A DNA stretch of 64,000 bases from Bryocella elongata (GCF_900108185.1 NZ_FNVA01000005.1:427849-491848), one strand, 5' to 3'. Counted from the stretch's first letter, positions 35,985 to 45,275 are shown. Made by a program: numbers and translations. The notes: generated by a model from the letters alone, not told the origin.

Positions 35985-36302
35985 ATGGCTCAGCAGCGCA
36001 TTCGCATTCGCCTGAAGGCGTATGACTACCGTGTTCTCGACACCTCCACTGGAGAAATCGTCGAGACCGCAAAGCGCACCGGCGCGCAGGTTGCAGGTCC
36101 GATTCCCCTGCCCACCATGAAGAACAAGTACTGCGTTCTGCGCTCGCCCCACGTGGACAAGAAGTCCCGCGAGGCCTTTGAGATTCGCACCCACAAGCGC
36201 CTGATCGACATCCTGGAGCCCACGCAGCAGACGGTGGACGCCCTGATGAAGCTCGATCTTCCCGCGGGCGTGGACGTCGAGATCAAGACAGTTACGAAGT
36301 AA
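35985..36302 (+). CDS. rpsJ: 30S ribosomal protein S10
   Basis: 105 residues. S10 is a 30S head protein and, as NusE, the partner of NusB (also in this window) in antitermination. Visible: [58 protein letters not shown], and [18 protein letters not shown]. Only a weak AGAAAG lies upstream of the ATG. First gene of the S10 cluster. The 152-nt spacer to rplC holds a ccagggc-family hairpin. Confidence 0.97.
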   Translation: MAQQRIRIRLKAYDYRVLDTSTGEIVETAKRTGAQVAGPIPLPTMKNKYCVLRSPHVDKKSREAFEIRTHKRLIDILEPTQQTVDALMKLDLPAGVDVEIKTVTK

Positions 36303-36307
36303 GAGCT

Positions 36308-36397
36308 AGGTTTCAGGGCCCAGGTTTCAGGGCTCAGAAGCCAAAAGCGCATCAGAGTTAGCCTTCTGGACCCTTGGCCCTGAGCCCTGGACCCTGG
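36308..36397. repeat. heptad-word hairpin, CCAGGGC family (rpsJ-rplC spacer)
   Basis: Left words TTCAGGG, CCCAGGT, TTCAGGG, CTCAGAA; right words TTCTGGA, CCCTTGG, CCCTGAG, CCCTGGA. The closest relative of the copy inside trmFO; it also shares CCCTGAGCCCTGGACCCTGG with the rplF-rplR spacer. Confidence 0.88.
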
Positions 36398-36454
36398 AAG
36401 CAATACCTACAGTGCCCGGCACAAGCTGCCGGCGCATGATGAGGAGAGAAAGCA

Positions 36455-37186
36455 ATGTCAGTAACAGGTATTCTCGGCAAGAAGATCGGCATGACCCAGA
36501 TCTTCGACGAAAAGGGTTTGGTTCACCCGATCACCGTTCTCCAGGTTGGCCCCTGCGTGATCACGCAGCTCAAGACCAAGGCCAAGGACGGTTACGATGC
36601 CGCCCAGATCGGCCTTGTTGAGTTCATCAAGGCCTCCAAGATCAACAAGCCGATGACCGGCCACCTCGCCAAGACCTCCGCCCCTCCGGTGCGTGAGGTT
36701 CGCGAAGTTGCTCTCGAGTCCGTTACGGGCGCCGAGGGTGATCAGACGGCCAAGGCTGGCGACCGCATCACCGTTGAGATCTTCAACGATGCTCGCTTTG
36801 TTGACGTGATCGGCAAGAGCAAGGGCCGCGGCTTCGCGGGCGTTGTTCGTCGTCACGGCTTCGGCGGCGGTCCCAAGTCGCACGGTCACATGTTCCAGAT
36901 CCAGGGTTCGATCGGCGCTTCGTCGTTCCCTTCGCGCGTCTTCCCGGGCCAGCGTATGCCGGGTCACTTCGGTGACGCGCAGATCACGGTTCGCAACCTC
37001 CGCATTCGCGGCATCGACGTTGAGGACAACCTCCTCATGGTCGAGGGCGCGGTCCCCGGAGCGAAGGACGGTTACGTTCTCGTCTCGAAGTCGAAGGCTC
37101 CGCCGCGCGAGCGTCGTGGCTTCGCCGGTACGGAGACCAAGGACGCACTGAAGGCCAGCAAGAAGGCCGCTCCGAAGAAGAAGTAG
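36455..37186 (+). CDS. rplC: 50S ribosomal protein L3
   Basis: 243 residues, longer than the usual 205-210 because of a Lys/Ala-rich C-terminal tail (TKDALKASKKAAPKKK). L3 is an early-assembly protein near the peptidyl transferase centre. Visible: TGILGKKIGMTQIFDEKG, DVIGKSKGRGFAGVVRRHGF, GGPKSHGHMFQIQGSIGASS, GQRMPGHFGDAQITVRNL. A GAGGAGAGAAAG ribosome site precedes the ATG. Followed by a 152-nt spacer with a GC-rich stem cluster. Confidence 0.96.
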   Translation: MSVTGILGKKIGMTQIFDEKGLVHPITVLQVGPCVITQLKTKAKDGYDAAQIGLVEFIKASKINKPMTGHLAKTSAPPVREVREVALESVTGAEGDQTAKAGDRITVEIFNDARFVDVIGKSKGRGFAGVVRRHGFGGGPKSHGHMFQIQGSIGASSFPSRVFPGQRMPGHFGDAQITVRNLRIRGIDVEDNLLMVEGAVPGAKDGYVLVSKSKAPPRERRGFAGTETKDALKASKKAAPKKK

Positions 37187-37191
37187 GCACC

Positions 37192-37235
37192 TGCGGTGCG
37201 GCGGGACGCGCCTTCGGCGCCAGCGCTGCACCGCA
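37192..37235 (+). other. stem-loop cluster in the rplC-rplD spacer
   Basis: Outer stem TGCGGTGC/GCACCGCA and inner stem GCGCC-TTC-GGCGC. No T-run. This is one of the few ribosomal spacers without heptad words; it still carries a strong hairpin. Confidence 0.5.
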
Positions 37236-37338
37236 ATGCTTCAGCAGCACAAGCTGCGCGCGGAACATAGCGAGTTACGCAGCCTAACAACGTGAGGGCC
37301 CATGGCAACGTTCATGGGCACGGAAAAGAGAAGTTGAG

Positions 37339-38001
37339 ATGGCAAGCATTCAGGTGGTCAATCTCGAGGGCGGAAAGGTCGGCGAGCTGGAGCTCGACGA
37401 GCTGTTCTCGGGAGACATCAATGAGGCCCTGTTGTGGGAGGCTGTAAAGCACTATCGTGCTTCGCTCCGCCAGGGTACGCACGCGACCAAGAACCGCAAG
37501 GCGGTTTCGGGCGCAGGTAAGAAGCTTTGGAAGCAGAAGGGCACGGGCCGCGCCCGCGTCGGCAGCATCCGCACCCCGCTCTGGCGTGGTGGTGGTACGG
37601 TCCACGGACCTCAGCCGCGCAGCTATGAGTACCAGTTCCCGAAGAAGAAGCTCCTCGGTGCGCTGCGCTCGGCGATCGCGTCCAAGCTGGCCGACGGCAA
37701 GCTCACCATCGTGGAGAACTTCGCGGTGGCCGAGGCCAAGACCAAGATCTTCCGCACCGCGCTGAACAAGCTCGAAGCGAAGAAGACCACCCTGCTGGTC
37801 GAGTCGACCCAGCAGCTCGAAGAGAAGCTTTATCTCGGTTCGCGCAACCTGGCGGGCGTTGAGCTGGTGCTCTCGAGCGAGGTTCACCCCTACGATCTGC
37901 TCCGCTACGAGCGTGCCATCTTCTCCAAGGCTGCGTTTGAGGCTCTGCAGGAGACGTTGAAGAAGAACGTCAGCAAGAAGTCGAAGAAGGAGGTCGCTTA
38001 A
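37339..38001 (+). CDS. rplD: 50S ribosomal protein L4
   Basis: 220 residues. L4 lines the exit tunnel and in E. coli represses the S10 operon. Visible: LFSGDINEALLWEAVKHYRAS, the rRNA-binding loop KKLWKQKGTGRARVGSIRTP then WRGGGTVHGPQPRSY, and LLVESTQQLEEK. Coupled to rplW: only 3 nt separate the stop from the next ATG, one of just two tight junctions in the whole ribosomal block. Small Lys-rich C-terminal tail (KKNVSKKSKKEVA). Confidence 0.96.
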   Translation: MASIQVVNLEGGKVGELELDELFSGDINEALLWEAVKHYRASLRQGTHATKNRKAVSGAGKKLWKQKGTGRARVGSIRTPLWRGGGTVHGPQPRSYEYQFPKKKLLGALRSAIASKLADGKLTIVENFAVAEAKTKIFRTALNKLEAKKTTLLVESTQQLEEKLYLGSRNLAGVELVLSSEVHPYDLLRYERAIFSKAAFEALQETLKKNVSKKSKKEVA

Positions 38002-38004
38002 ATT

Positions 38005-38298
38005 ATGTCGACCCTATACAAAGTCATCCGCCGCCCGCTGATCACCGAGAAGGCTCTCACGACACGTGAGACCGAGAGCTCGCTGGTGTTCGAAGTGGCT
38101 TCGACCGCGACGAAGACCGAAGTCAAGCAGGCTGTTGAGCAGCTCTTCAATGTGAAGGTTGCCAGCGTCCGCACCGCCATCGTCCTGGGCAAGGAGCGCC
38201 GCCGTGGCCGCTTCGCCGGCTTCCTTCCTGACTGGAAGAAGGCCTACGTGAAGCTGAAGGCCGGGGAGAAGGTTCCCGACTTCGCAGCAGAGATCTAG
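38005..38298 (+). CDS. rplW: 50S ribosomal protein L23
   Basis: 97 residues, normal. L23 sits at the tunnel exit and docks trigger factor and SRP. Visible: YKVIRRPLITEKALTTRE, VFEVASTATKTEVKQAVEQLF, VKVASVRTAIVLGKERRRGRF. Start 3 nt after the rplD stop. It ends at a gttgttg-family heptad hairpin that fills the spacer to rplB. Confidence 0.96.
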   Translation: MSTLYKVIRRPLITEKALTTRETESSLVFEVASTATKTEVKQAVEQLFNVKVASVRTAIVLGKERRRGRFAGFLPDWKKAYVKLKAGEKVPDFAAEI

Positions 38299-38299
38299 T

Positions 38300-38376
38300 C
38301 CGTTGTTGGTTGTTGGGTTTTTGGTGTTGGGTCTCCCGCACCGCCCAACAACCAACACCTGAGAACCAACAACGGT
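38300..38376. repeat. heptad-word hairpin, GTTGTTG family (rplW-rplB spacer)
   Basis: Left words GTTGTTG, GTTGTTG, GGTTTTTG (8), GTGTTGG; right words GCCCAAC, AACCAAC, ACCTGAG, AACCAAC. The arms can pair over most of their length. Same family as the spacer at 46392. Confidence 0.85.
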
Positions 38377-38433
38377 TCTTGATTCACCTATCGCGCGCGA
38401 CCAACGCGGCGCGGAGAAGAGAGAAAAGGCACC

Positions 38434-39264
38434 ATGCCGATCAAAACATTCCGTCCGATTACCCCGACCCTTCGTTTCCAGACGAAGCTGGTCAACGACG
38501 ACATCACGACCAATGAGCCGCACAAGCCGCTCCTGGTTCCCAAGCAGCGCACCGGCGGCCGCAACAACATGGGCAAGCTGTCCGTTCGTCACCATGGCGG
38601 CGGTCACAAGCAGAAGTTGCGCCTCATCGACTTCAAGCGCGACAAGTACGGTATCCCCGGCACGGTTGCGACGATCGAGTACGATCCGAACCGCAGTTCG
38701 CGCATCGCGCTCATCCACTACGCGGACGGCGAGAAGCGCTACATGATCCAGCCGGTTGGCCTGAAGGTTGGCCAGAAGGTGATGAGCGGTCCTGAGGCCG
38801 ACATCCTGGTTGGCAACGCGCTGCCGCTGAAGAACATTCCCGTTGGTACGACGGTGCACAACATCGAGCTTCGCCCCGGCAAGGGTGCGCAGATGGCCCG
38901 CTCGGCCGGCGCTCAGGTCAACCTGATCGCGAAGGAAGGCGACTACGCCCTCCTGAAGCTGCCCTCCGGCGAGACCCGCAAGGTGCTCATCGACTGCATG
39001 GCGACCATCGGCCAGGTTGGCAACACCGATCACGAGAACGTCTCGATCGGCAAGGCCGGCCGTAACCGCTGGAAGGGCATTCGCCCGACCAACCGTGGTG
39101 TCTCGATGAACCCGGTCGATCACCCGCACGGTGGTGGTGAAGGTAAGACCTCGGGTGGACGTCACCCGGTGACCCCGTGGGGTCAGCCGACGCGTGGCTA
39201 CAAGACCCGTAACAACAAGCGTACGGACGTGTTCATCGTCTCGCGCCGCAACAAGGGCAAGTAA
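38434..39264 (+). CDS. rplB: 50S ribosomal protein L2
   Basis: 276 residues, normal. L2 is required for subunit association and the peptidyl transferase centre. Visible: [58 protein letters not shown], and the conserved [20 protein letters not shown] with the catalytic-region histidine, then [15 protein letters not shown]. Purine-rich ribosome site GAGAAAAGG. Followed by a 180-nt spacer with a gttctac-family hairpin. Confidence 0.97.
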   Translation: MPIKTFRPITPTLRFQTKLVNDDITTNEPHKPLLVPKQRTGGRNNMGKLSVRHHGGGHKQKLRLIDFKRDKYGIPGTVATIEYDPNRSSRIALIHYADGEKRYMIQPVGLKVGQKVMSGPEADILVGNALPLKNIPVGTTVHNIELRPGKGAQMARSAGAQVNLIAKEGDYALLKLPSGETRKVLIDCMATIGQVGNTDHENVSIGKAGRNRWKGIRPTNRGVSMNPVDHPHGGGEGKTSGGRHPVTPWGQPTRGYKTRNNKRTDVFIVSRRNKGK

Positions 39265-39265
39265 T

Positions 39266-39340
39266 CGCGTTCGACGTTCCACGTTGTACGTCAAAGCGTA
39301 CGGCACAACGTAGAACGTACAACGTGGAGCGTACAACGGC
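39266..39340. repeat. heptad-word hairpin, GTTCTAC family (rplB-rpsS spacer)
   Basis: Left words CGTTCGA, CGTTCCA, CGTTGTA; right words GCACAAC, GTAGAAC, GTACAAC, GTGGAGC, GTACAAC. Contains the same GTAGAACGTACAACG core as the two str-operon spacers, 10 kb away. Confidence 0.85.
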
Positions 39341-39444
39341 ACATCGCCACCCGGAGGAGCGTCAGGGCATCGGCGCATTAAGGGCAAGACCAAGTCGCAG
39401 CTCTCCTCCTGCGATTCGTCACATCGAGCACCAAGGAGTTTTAC

Positions 39445-39729
39445 ATGTCACGCTCCACAAAAAAGGGCCCGTTCATCGACGAGCACCTGATGAGCAAGAT
39501 CAACGTGATGAACCAGGCGAATGACAAGAAGGTCATCCGCACCTGGTCGCGTCGCTCGACCATCCACCCGGATATGGTTGGCCACACTATCGCCGTGCAC
39601 AACGGCCGCAAGTTCATCCCGGTGTACTGCACGGAGAACATGGTCGGTCACAAGCTCGGAGAGTTCTCCGCGACGCGCACGTTCAAGGGCCACACCGCCA
39701 AGGGCGGCGATACGGCAAAGGCCAAGTAG
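39445..39729 (+). CDS. rpsS: 30S ribosomal protein S19
   Basis: 94 residues, normal. S19 lies in the 30S head and contacts S13. Visible: [69 protein letters not shown] precedes the ATG with good spacing. The 84-nt spacer to rplV is a run of agctctt/atcaggc-type heptad words. Confidence 0.97.
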   Translation: MSRSTKKGPFIDEHLMSKINVMNQANDKKVIRTWSRRSTIHPDMVGHTIAVHNGRKFIPVYCTENMVGHKLGEFSATRTFKGHTAKGGDTAKAK

Positions 39730-39798
39730 TCAGGGCCACAGGATCAGGCCAACAAGATCAGGCCGAAGCTGCCAGCGACAAGCTCTCAGCTTCCAGCC
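39730..39798. repeat. heptad-word element, ATCAGGC/AGCTCTC family (rpsS-rplV spacer)
   Basis: Successive 7-nt words ATCAGGC, CAACAAG, ATCAGGC, CGAAGCT, then AGCTGCC, AGCGACA, AGCTCTC, AGCTTCC. The second half resembles the 7537 and 45276 elements. The inverted pairing is weaker than in other copies. Confidence 0.65.
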
Positions 39799-39813
39799 GT
39801 AAGGGATAAGAAG

Positions 39814-40320
39814 ATGGCAAAGACAACAGCAACTGCTCCTGAGTTCCGCGCTGAAGCCCGGAACCAGCGCGTCAGCCCGCAGAAGGCCAAGCTCGTGCTT
39901 GACCTCATCAAGGGTCTGCACGTGGAAGCCGCAATCAACACGATGGCGTTCACCAACAAGCGCATTGCGCCAGTGGTCGAGAAGGTGATCCGCTCTGCGG
40001 TCGCGAACGCGCAGCACCTCTCCGACGAGCGTGGTCTCGATGTCGATGTGGACAACCTCATCGTCAAGACCGCGGTGGCCAACGAAGGCCCCCGCATGAA
40101 GCGTATCCGCCCTGCCCCGATGGGCCGTGCGTACCGCTACCAGCGCCGCATCGCACACATCATCATCACGGTGGCCGAAAAGAAGGCCGCCGAGGTGGAG
40201 ACCGCATCGGCTCCCGCAGCCGCTGCGCCGAAGAAGACCGCTGGCAAGAAGGCGGCCAAGAAGTCCACTGCCAAGAAGGCCGCAAAGAAGTCCGCGACTA
40301 AGAAGGCAGTTGCGCAGTAA
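39814..40320 (+). CDS. rplV: 50S ribosomal protein L22 with lysine/alanine-rich tail
   Basis: 168 residues against about 110 for E. coli L22. The core (1-120) is normal: EFRAEARNQRVSPQKAKLVLDLI, NKRIAPVVEKVIRSAVANA, GPRMKRIRPAPMGRAYRYQRR and the tunnel-loop region. The extra 48 residues are alternating Lys/Ala/Ser/Thr (AAPKKTAGKKAAKK and similar), like the tail of eukaryotic H1 or of bacterial Hc1-type proteins; they probably bind rRNA. The tail is encoded in the same frame without sign of a frameshift. Confidence 0.95.
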   Translation: MAKTTATAPEFRAEARNQRVSPQKAKLVLDLIKGLHVEAAINTMAFTNKRIAPVVEKVIRSAVANAQHLSDERGLDVDVDNLIVKTAVANEGPRMKRIRPAPMGRAYRYQRRIAHIIITVAEKKAAEVETASAPAAAAPKKTAGKKAAKKSTAKKAAKKSATKKAVAQ

Positions 40321-40324
40321 CGAA

Positions 40325-40381
40325 GTCCGTTCTGCGTCCTGCGATGTGCGCTGACCGAAAGGCTGCGCCCACGACGGACGG
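40325..40381. repeat. possible heptad-word element (rplV-rpsC spacer)
   Basis: Words GTTCTGC, GTCCTGC, GATGTGC, GCTGACC on the left; the right side (GGCTGCGC to GACGGACGG) pairs only partly. A degenerate or young member, scored low. Confidence 0.4.
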
Positions 40382-40499
40382 TGAACAAAGAACCACCTGG
40401 TGAGTGTGCCGGTGCAGCGAGCGATCTCTGCTCCGGCCACAAAATCCGTGTAGTCTGCGCCCTCCGGCTCAACCGGAAGCGGCGAGAAAAGAAGGAAAT

Positions 40500-41168
<669 letters not shown>

Positions 41169-41171
41169 ACA

Positions 41172-41250
41172 CAAGGGCTTAGGGGTCAGGGCCAAGGGCC
41201 CAGAAGGCAACGAGCTTTCTGGAACCTGAACCCTGGGCCCCGAACCCTAC
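41172..41250. repeat. heptad-word hairpin, CCAGGGC family (rpsC-rplP spacer)
   Basis: Left words GTCAGGG, CCAAGGG, CCCAGAA; right words TTTCTGG, AACCTGA, ACCCTGG, GCCCCGA. Placed within a few nt of the rpsC stop. Confidence 0.8.
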
Positions 41251-41584
41251 GAAATTCGCACCTGGCGCGAATTTCTGCTACACTAATTTGGTTTGGCCCT
41301 GAGTCTGCCCGTGCCTAACGGCGAGCGGCAGAGACCTCGGTCGAGCTTATAGATGAGCCGGAAGCATTGAGGCTTATCTCCTGCGCCAGTCCCGTCTCCG
41401 GGCCGATGCGGCAAGCTCCGAGGGTATTCCAAGCAAGACTCACGAAGCGATCTTTGCTTCTTCGCTGGATCAGCCACGATCTTTATGGCTCGATCTTCCG
41501 GGCTCGCTCCTGTTTTGGAGAAGGCCTGGCATTACCCCTCGGGCGCCGTAAGGAATTTCCGGGGAAACGATAAGGATTGAAACA
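41251..41584 (+). promoter_or_regulatory. rest of rpsC-rplP spacer with candidate internal promoter
   Basis: A 9-bp stem GAAATTCGC (41251-41259) with complement at 41267-41275 is followed by an extended -10, TGC-TACACT (TACACT at 41279-41284), with TTCGCA 18 bp upstream as a weak -35. The remaining 300 nt up to rplP contains a 68-codon open frame without family resemblance. A second promoter for the lower half of the cluster is plausible. Confidence 0.4.
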
Positions 41585-42019
41585 ATGCTTCTGCCCAAGA
41601 AGGTCAAGTACCGCAAGCAACAGCGCGGCCGCATGTGCGGCAAGGCGTGGCGCGGTTCGGATATCTCGTTCGGCGATTACGGCCTGAAGGTTCTCGAGTG
41701 CGGTTACATCACCGACCGCCAGATCGAAGCTTCGCGTATCGCGATGACGCGCTTTATCAAGCGCGGTGGCAAGGTCTGGCTCCGTCTGTTCCCGGACAAG
41801 CCGATCACGAAGAAGCCGGCCGAAACCCGTATGGGTAAGGGTAAGGGCGCTCCGGATCACTGGGTTGCGGTTGTTCGCCCCGGCAAGATCCTGTTCGAGA
41901 TGGAAGGCGTTCCGGTGGACATCGCGAAGGAAGCGATGCGTCTGGCGTCCCACAAGCTCGGCCTCAAGACCACCTTTGTCGTTCGCCCGGGCTTCACGCC
42001 TGAGGTTGTCGCCAAGTAA
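41585..42019 (+). CDS. rplP: 50S ribosomal protein L16
   Basis: 144 residues, normal. L16 helps position A-site tRNA. Visible: [61 protein letters not shown] and [29 protein letters not shown] ribosome site precedes the ATG. In most bacteria it begins a few nt after rpsC; here 416 nt separate them. Confidence 0.97.
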   Translation: MLLPKKVKYRKQQRGRMCGKAWRGSDISFGDYGLKVLECGYITDRQIEASRIAMTRFIKRGGKVWLRLFPDKPITKKPAETRMGKGKGAPDHWVAVVRPGKILFEMEGVPVDIAKEAMRLASHKLGLKTTFVVRPGFTPEVVAK

Positions 42020-42025
42020 AGTTTC

Positions 42026-42061
42026 GGCTTCGCTCGAGGGGGTTACCTCTCGAGCGAAGCC
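42026..42061 (+). terminator. strong hairpin after rplP
   Basis: 13-bp perfect stem GGCTTCGCTCGAG and complement (42049-42061) around a 10-nt loop, 7 nt past the rplP stop, without T-run. Could attenuate or stabilise the message rather than end it, because rpmC and rpsQ follow on the same strand. Confidence 0.6.
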
Positions 42062-42127
42062 ATTGCAGGACACGTAGTACCAATTTCCTGAGTATCAGCA
42101 TTGCCGTTCAGGCGGAAGGAAAATGAA

Positions 42128-42337
42128 ATGGAACTGGACAAGATCCGTAGTCTCAGCGACGAGGACCTGAAGGCCGAAGAGAAGAAGTCGGCCGAGCAGC
42201 TCTTCCGTATTCGCTTCTCGAAGTCCCTGGGTAAGACCGAAGGGATCAAGAACATCCGCTCGCTCAAGATCGACATCGCGCGCTTCAAGACTGTAGCTCG
42301 CGAGCGCGAGCTGGCTGCCGCCAAGGGAGGCAAATAA
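42128..42337 (+). CDS. rpmC: 50S ribosomal protein L29
   Basis: 69 residues from the ATG at 42128, with GGAAGGAAA upstream. A two-helix protein at the tunnel exit. Visible: [20 protein letters not shown], then [20 protein letters not shown] and [17 protein letters not shown]. Only 2 nt separate its stop from rpsQ, one of two tight junctions in the block. Confidence 0.95.
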   Translation: MELDKIRSLSDEDLKAEEKKSAEQLFRIRFSKSLGKTEGIKNIRSLKIDIARFKTVARERELAAAKGGK

Positions 42338-42339
42338 CA

Positions 42340-42681
42340 ATGGCTGAGAACACGCAGAACGCCACCACGCAGCAGCCCGAAGCGGCCCGCCGCAACGAGA
42401 AGGTCGGCAACGTCGTTTCGACCAAGATGCAGAAGACCATCGTGGTCGAGATCGAAATGCGCAAGGCGCACCCCAAGTACAAGCGCGTGATGAAGTCGAA
42501 CAAGAAGTTCTACGCGCACGACGAGCAGAACTCGGCCCGCGTCGGCGATGTGGTTCGCATTCGCGAGACCCGTCCTCTGTCGAAGCTGAAGCGCTGGAAC
42601 CTCGAAGAGATCATCCGCCGCTCCTCGCTCTCCGCGATCGCGGACGAGAAGCCTGTCGCGGCCGAGTCGGCCACGAAGTAA
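42340..42681 (+). CDS. rpsQ: 30S ribosomal protein S17
   Basis: 113 residues, longer than the usual 80-90 owing to an N-terminal polar extension ([17 protein letters not shown]) and an acidic C-terminal tail. Core motifs: [57 protein letters not shown]17 is a primary 16S rRNA binder. Coupled to rpmC. A UUCG hairpin (42689-42704) follows. Confidence 0.95.
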   Translation: MAENTQNATTQQPEAARRNEKVGNVVSTKMQKTIVVEIEMRKAHPKYKRVMKSNKKFYAHDEQNSARVGDVVRIRETRPLSKLKRWNLEEIIRRSSLSAIADEKPVAAESATK

Positions 42682-42688
42682 GTATTCG

Positions 42689-42704
42689 GCCGGCTTCGGC
42701 CGGC
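42689..42704 (+). other. short UUCG hairpin after rpsQ
   Basis: 6-bp stem GCCGGC-TTCG-GCCGGC, 8 nt past the rpsQ stop. Too short to terminate on its own, but consistent with a hairpin in every long ribosomal spacer. Confidence 0.5.
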
Positions 42705-42777
42705 GTCCTGAAGGCAGAGCGGGATACCGCCTCCTCGGGATGAAAAGCTAGTTGCGTAAGCGCAAGGAGATACATCC

Positions 42778-43149
42778 ATGGCAGTTCAAATGCGCACCAT
42801 CCTCGCAGTGGCCGACAACTCCGGCGCTCGCAAGCTGCAGGTCATCCTGCCGCTTGGCGGCGGACTCGGAAAGAAGGCCGGCCTGGGCGACGTGGTGACA
42901 GCTGCGGTGAAGGAAGCTTCGCCGGACGGCACCGTGAAGAAGGGCAAGGTTGTGAAGGCAGTCATCGTTCGCCTCCACAAGGAGACGCGCCGCAAGGACG
43001 GCACCTACATTCGCTTCGATGAGAACGCGGCTGTTGTGGTCAACGATTCGATGGAGCCCGTCGGTACCCGCGTCTTCGGACCGGTTGCCCGCGAACTCCG
43101 CGACAAGAAGTTCCTCAAGATCGTGTCGCTTGCACCAGAAGTGATTTAG
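42778..43149 (+). CDS. rplN: 50S ribosomal protein L14
   Basis: 123 residues, normal. L14 bridges to the 30S subunit. Visible: [97 protein letters not shown] ribosome site. The following 149-nt spacer holds a gtgagta-family heptad hairpin. Confidence 0.97.
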   Translation: MAVQMRTILAVADNSGARKLQVILPLGGGLGKKAGLGDVVTAAVKEASPDGTVKKGKVVKAVIVRLHKETRRKDGTYIRFDENAAVVVNDSMEPVGTRVFGPVARELRDKKFLKIVSLAPEVI

Positions 43150-43231
43150 TAGCGAGTGAATAGTGAGGGAGTGAATAGTGAAGTAACCAAGAGCGTTCTT
43201 CACTATTCACTAACGACTATTCACTGTTTTT
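43150..43231. repeat. heptad-word hairpin, GTGAGTA family (rplN-rplX spacer)
   Basis: Left words GTGAATA, GTGAGGGA (8), GTGAATA; right words TTCACTA, TTCACTA, ACGACTA, TTCACTG. A perfect 13-bp stem GTGAATAGTGAAG (43171-43183) pairs with 43198-43210, and a T-run follows at 43227. Could act as an attenuator. Same family as the icd/GH51 terminator 28 kb away. Confidence 0.85.
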
Positions 43232-43298
43232 AGCGGATTCCGGCTCCGCGCTCTTCACTGAGCAATGATGGCCGAGGTTGCACCAAGGAGAAGTACCA

Positions 43299-43622
43299 AT
43301 GGCAAAGATCAAGCGCAATGACCTGGTGGTCGTGATCGCGGGCAAGAACAAGGGCACAAGCACCCACCGCGTCCTCCGCGTGTTGACCGACAAGAACCGC
43401 GTGCTGGTTGAAGGTGTCAACATCGTCACCAAGCACAAGAAGCCCACGCAGACCCAGCAGGGCGGCATCGTCAAGCAGGAAGCTCCGATCCACATCTCGA
43501 ACGTGATGGTGGTGGACTCTGACGGCAAGCCGACGCGTGTTGGTTTCTCGACCGAGAGTGGCAAGAAGACCCGCATCGCCCGCTCCAACGGCGCGAACAT
43601 TGCGGAGCCGAAGGCCAAGTAA
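43299..43622 (+). CDS. rplX: 50S ribosomal protein L24
   Basis: 107 residues from the ATG at 43299 with AAGGAG upstream (an upstream TTG in frame is not needed). L24 initiates 50S assembly. Visible: [23 protein letters not shown] (KOW motif), [38 protein letters not shown] and [18 protein letters not shown]. Heptad hairpins lie both upstream and downstream. Confidence 0.96.
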   Translation: MAKIKRNDLVVVIAGKNKGTSTHRVLRVLTDKNRVLVEGVNIVTKHKKPTQTQQGGIVKQEAPIHISNVMVVDSDGKPTRVGFSTESGKKTRIARSNGANIAEPKAK

Positions 43623-43630
43623 GAAAGAAC

Positions 43631-43706
43631 GAGTGAGTAGTGAGTAGAGGGCAGAGAGTAGAGCAGATAGGGTTACTCACTGCAGACTGTAATCTACTCA
43701 CTCCAC
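43631..43706. repeat. heptad-word element, GTGAGTA family (rplX-rplE spacer)
   Basis: Left words GTGAGTA, GTGAGTA, GAGGGCA, GAGAGTA; right words TTACTCA, CTGCAGA, CTGTAAT, CTACTCA. Pairing is partial but the 7-nt phase is kept on both sides. Confidence 0.75.
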
Positions 43707-43766
43707 GAAATTGAGCACCTCACGAACCGGTATCCACTCCGACACCGTGAGAAAGGAAGACGAATC

Positions 43767-44315
43767 ATGGCAGCACGTCTCAAAGAGAAGTTTGCGACCG
43801 AGATCAAGGCAGCAGTTCAGAAGGAACTGGGCATCACGAACCTGATGGCCGTGCCGAAGCTCGAGAAGATTGTCATCAACATGGGCATCGGCGAAGCAAC
43901 GCAGAACGCGAAGATCATGGACCCGCTGACGGCCGATCTCGCTGCGATCGCCGGCCAGAAGCCGGTTGTCACCAAGGCGAAGAAGTCGATCGCGGCCTTC
44001 AAGCTGCGCGAAGGCATGCCGATCGGCGCGATGGTCACGCTGCGCGGGGACAAGATGTACGAGTTCCTCGATCGCCTGATCTCCGTGGCTCTGCCCCGTG
44101 TGCGTGACTTCCGCGGCGTCAGCTCGAAGAGCTTCGACGGCCGCGGCAATTACACCCTCGGTCTGCGCGATCAGCTGATCTTCCCGGAGATCGACTACTC
44201 GAAGGTAGACAAGACCAAGGGTATGAACGTCACGATCGTGACCACGGCCAAGGACGACAACGAAGCCCGCACTCTGCTCCGCGCCTTCGGTATGCCGTTC
44301 CGCCAGGGTAACTAG
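43767..44315 (+). CDS. rplE: 50S ribosomal protein L5
   Basis: 182 residues, normal. L5 binds 5S rRNA and contacts P-site tRNA. Visible: [59 protein letters not shown] and [29 protein letters not shown] ribosome site before the ATG. Followed by a 63-nt spacer with weak ccagggc-like words. Confidence 0.97.
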   Translation: MAARLKEKFATEIKAAVQKELGITNLMAVPKLEKIVINMGIGEATQNAKIMDPLTADLAAIAGQKPVVTKAKKSIAAFKLREGMPIGAMVTLRGDKMYEFLDRLISVALPRVRDFRGVSSKSFDGRGNYTLGLRDQLIFPEIDYSKVDKTKGMNVTIVTTAKDDNEARTLLRAFGMPFRQGN

Positions 44316-44378
44316 TTCAGGTTTCGTGGCCCGCGTTGAGGGCTTAGAAAGCAGAGGCGTGAGCCTCAGAGGAATCAA

Positions 44379-44564
44379 ATGGCAACTACTGCTAAGAAGG
44401 TCAAAGACGCACGCAAGCCGAAGTTCAAGTCGCGCCAGCACAACCGCTGCCAGATCTGCGGTCGTCCGCGCGCGTTCCTGCGCAAGTTCGGCTGCTGCCG
44501 TCTGTGCTTCCGCGGCCTGGCGCTCAAGGGCGAGATCCCGGGCGTCGTCAAGTCGAGCTGGTAA
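44379..44564 (+). CDS. rpsZ: 30S ribosomal protein S14 type Z (zinc-binding)
   Basis: 61 residues, the short C+ form. Zinc ligands in [20 protein letters not shown], i.e. the C-x2-C and C-x2-C pairs. S14 is in the 30S head. The preceding 63-nt spacer carries partial ccagggc-type words (GTTCAGG, TTTCGTG, GCCCGCG) but no clear inverted arm. AGAGGAATCAA precedes the ATG. Confidence 0.96.
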   Translation: MATTAKKVKDARKPKFKSRQHNRCQICGRPRAFLRKFGCCRLCFRGLALKGEIPGVVKSSW

Positions 44565-44732
44565 GCAAGAACCAAGGCTCTGCGCCGCAGAGACCTGTCC
44601 GCTGATGCGGGTGTGAGTCTGTGGCGAGCAACATAGTCCCGGCGTGCTTGATCGACTCAAGGGCGCCACAACCATCCTCGCTGGTTCTCCGCGCGATTCG
44701 CGCCGAGCGAACGGAGGATGAAAGGATAGACG

Positions 44733-45131
44733 ATGAATCTGACCGATCCAGTTGCAGACTTCTTGACGCGCATCCGTAACGCGCAAGGCGCCCGCCACCA
44801 GAAGCTTGACGTTCCGGCGTCGAAGCTGAAGGCGGAGATTGCCCGCATTCTCAAGGAAGAGGGCTACATCGCCAACTACAAGGCAGCCGAGGAAGATGGC
44901 CGCCGCGTTCTCCGTGTGTACCTCAAGTACGGTCCGAACAACGAGTCCGTCATTCGCGACCTCAAGCGCATCTCCAAGCCCGGTTGCCGCGTGTACATCG
45001 GCCGTGACGAGATCAAGCGCGTTCAGGGCGGCCTCGGCATCAGCATCATGACCACCCCCAAAGGTGTCATGACCGGCCGCCAGGCTCGCCGCGAAAACGT
45101 TGGTGGCGAGATTCTCTGCGAAGTTTGGTAA
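44733..45131 (+). CDS. rpsH: 30S ribosomal protein S8
   Basis: 132 residues, normal. S8 binds the 16S central domain and in E. coli represses the spc operon. Visible: MNLTDPVADFLTRIRNAQGA, ILKEEGYIANYKAAEEDGRR, RISKPGCRVYIGRDEIKRVQ, GLGISIMTTPKGVMTGRQAR. The ATG follows GGATGAAAGG. The next spacer (219 nt) contains several nested hairpins and an agctctt-family element. Confidence 0.97.
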   Translation: MNLTDPVADFLTRIRNAQGARHQKLDVPASKLKAEIARILKEEGYIANYKAAEEDGRRVLRVYLKYGPNNESVIRDLKRISKPGCRVYIGRDEIKRVQGGLGISIMTTPKGVMTGRQARRENVGGEILCEVW

Positions 45132-45275
45132 GCACGCCGTGGTTCCCGTCTTCGGGGCCACGACGTTGCACGAACGGCAGGTCACGGCTTCAGCTGTGAC
45201 ATCTGCCGGTAAGGTTTCAAGGGGCTTCGGCCCCTGAGGTAAGGCGGGCAACCGCCGGCTGCAGTGGAACGGAGT

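Noticed and set aside
41367..41573. 68-codon open frame in the rpsC-rplP gap
   Set aside because: No ribosome site close to the ATG and composition like non-coding spacer; cannot be supported as a gene.
44316..44378. rplE-rpsZ spacer as another heptad hairpin
   Set aside because: A few CCAGGGC-like words are present (GTTCAGG, CTTAGAA), but there is no inverted arm; not strong enough to list as an element.
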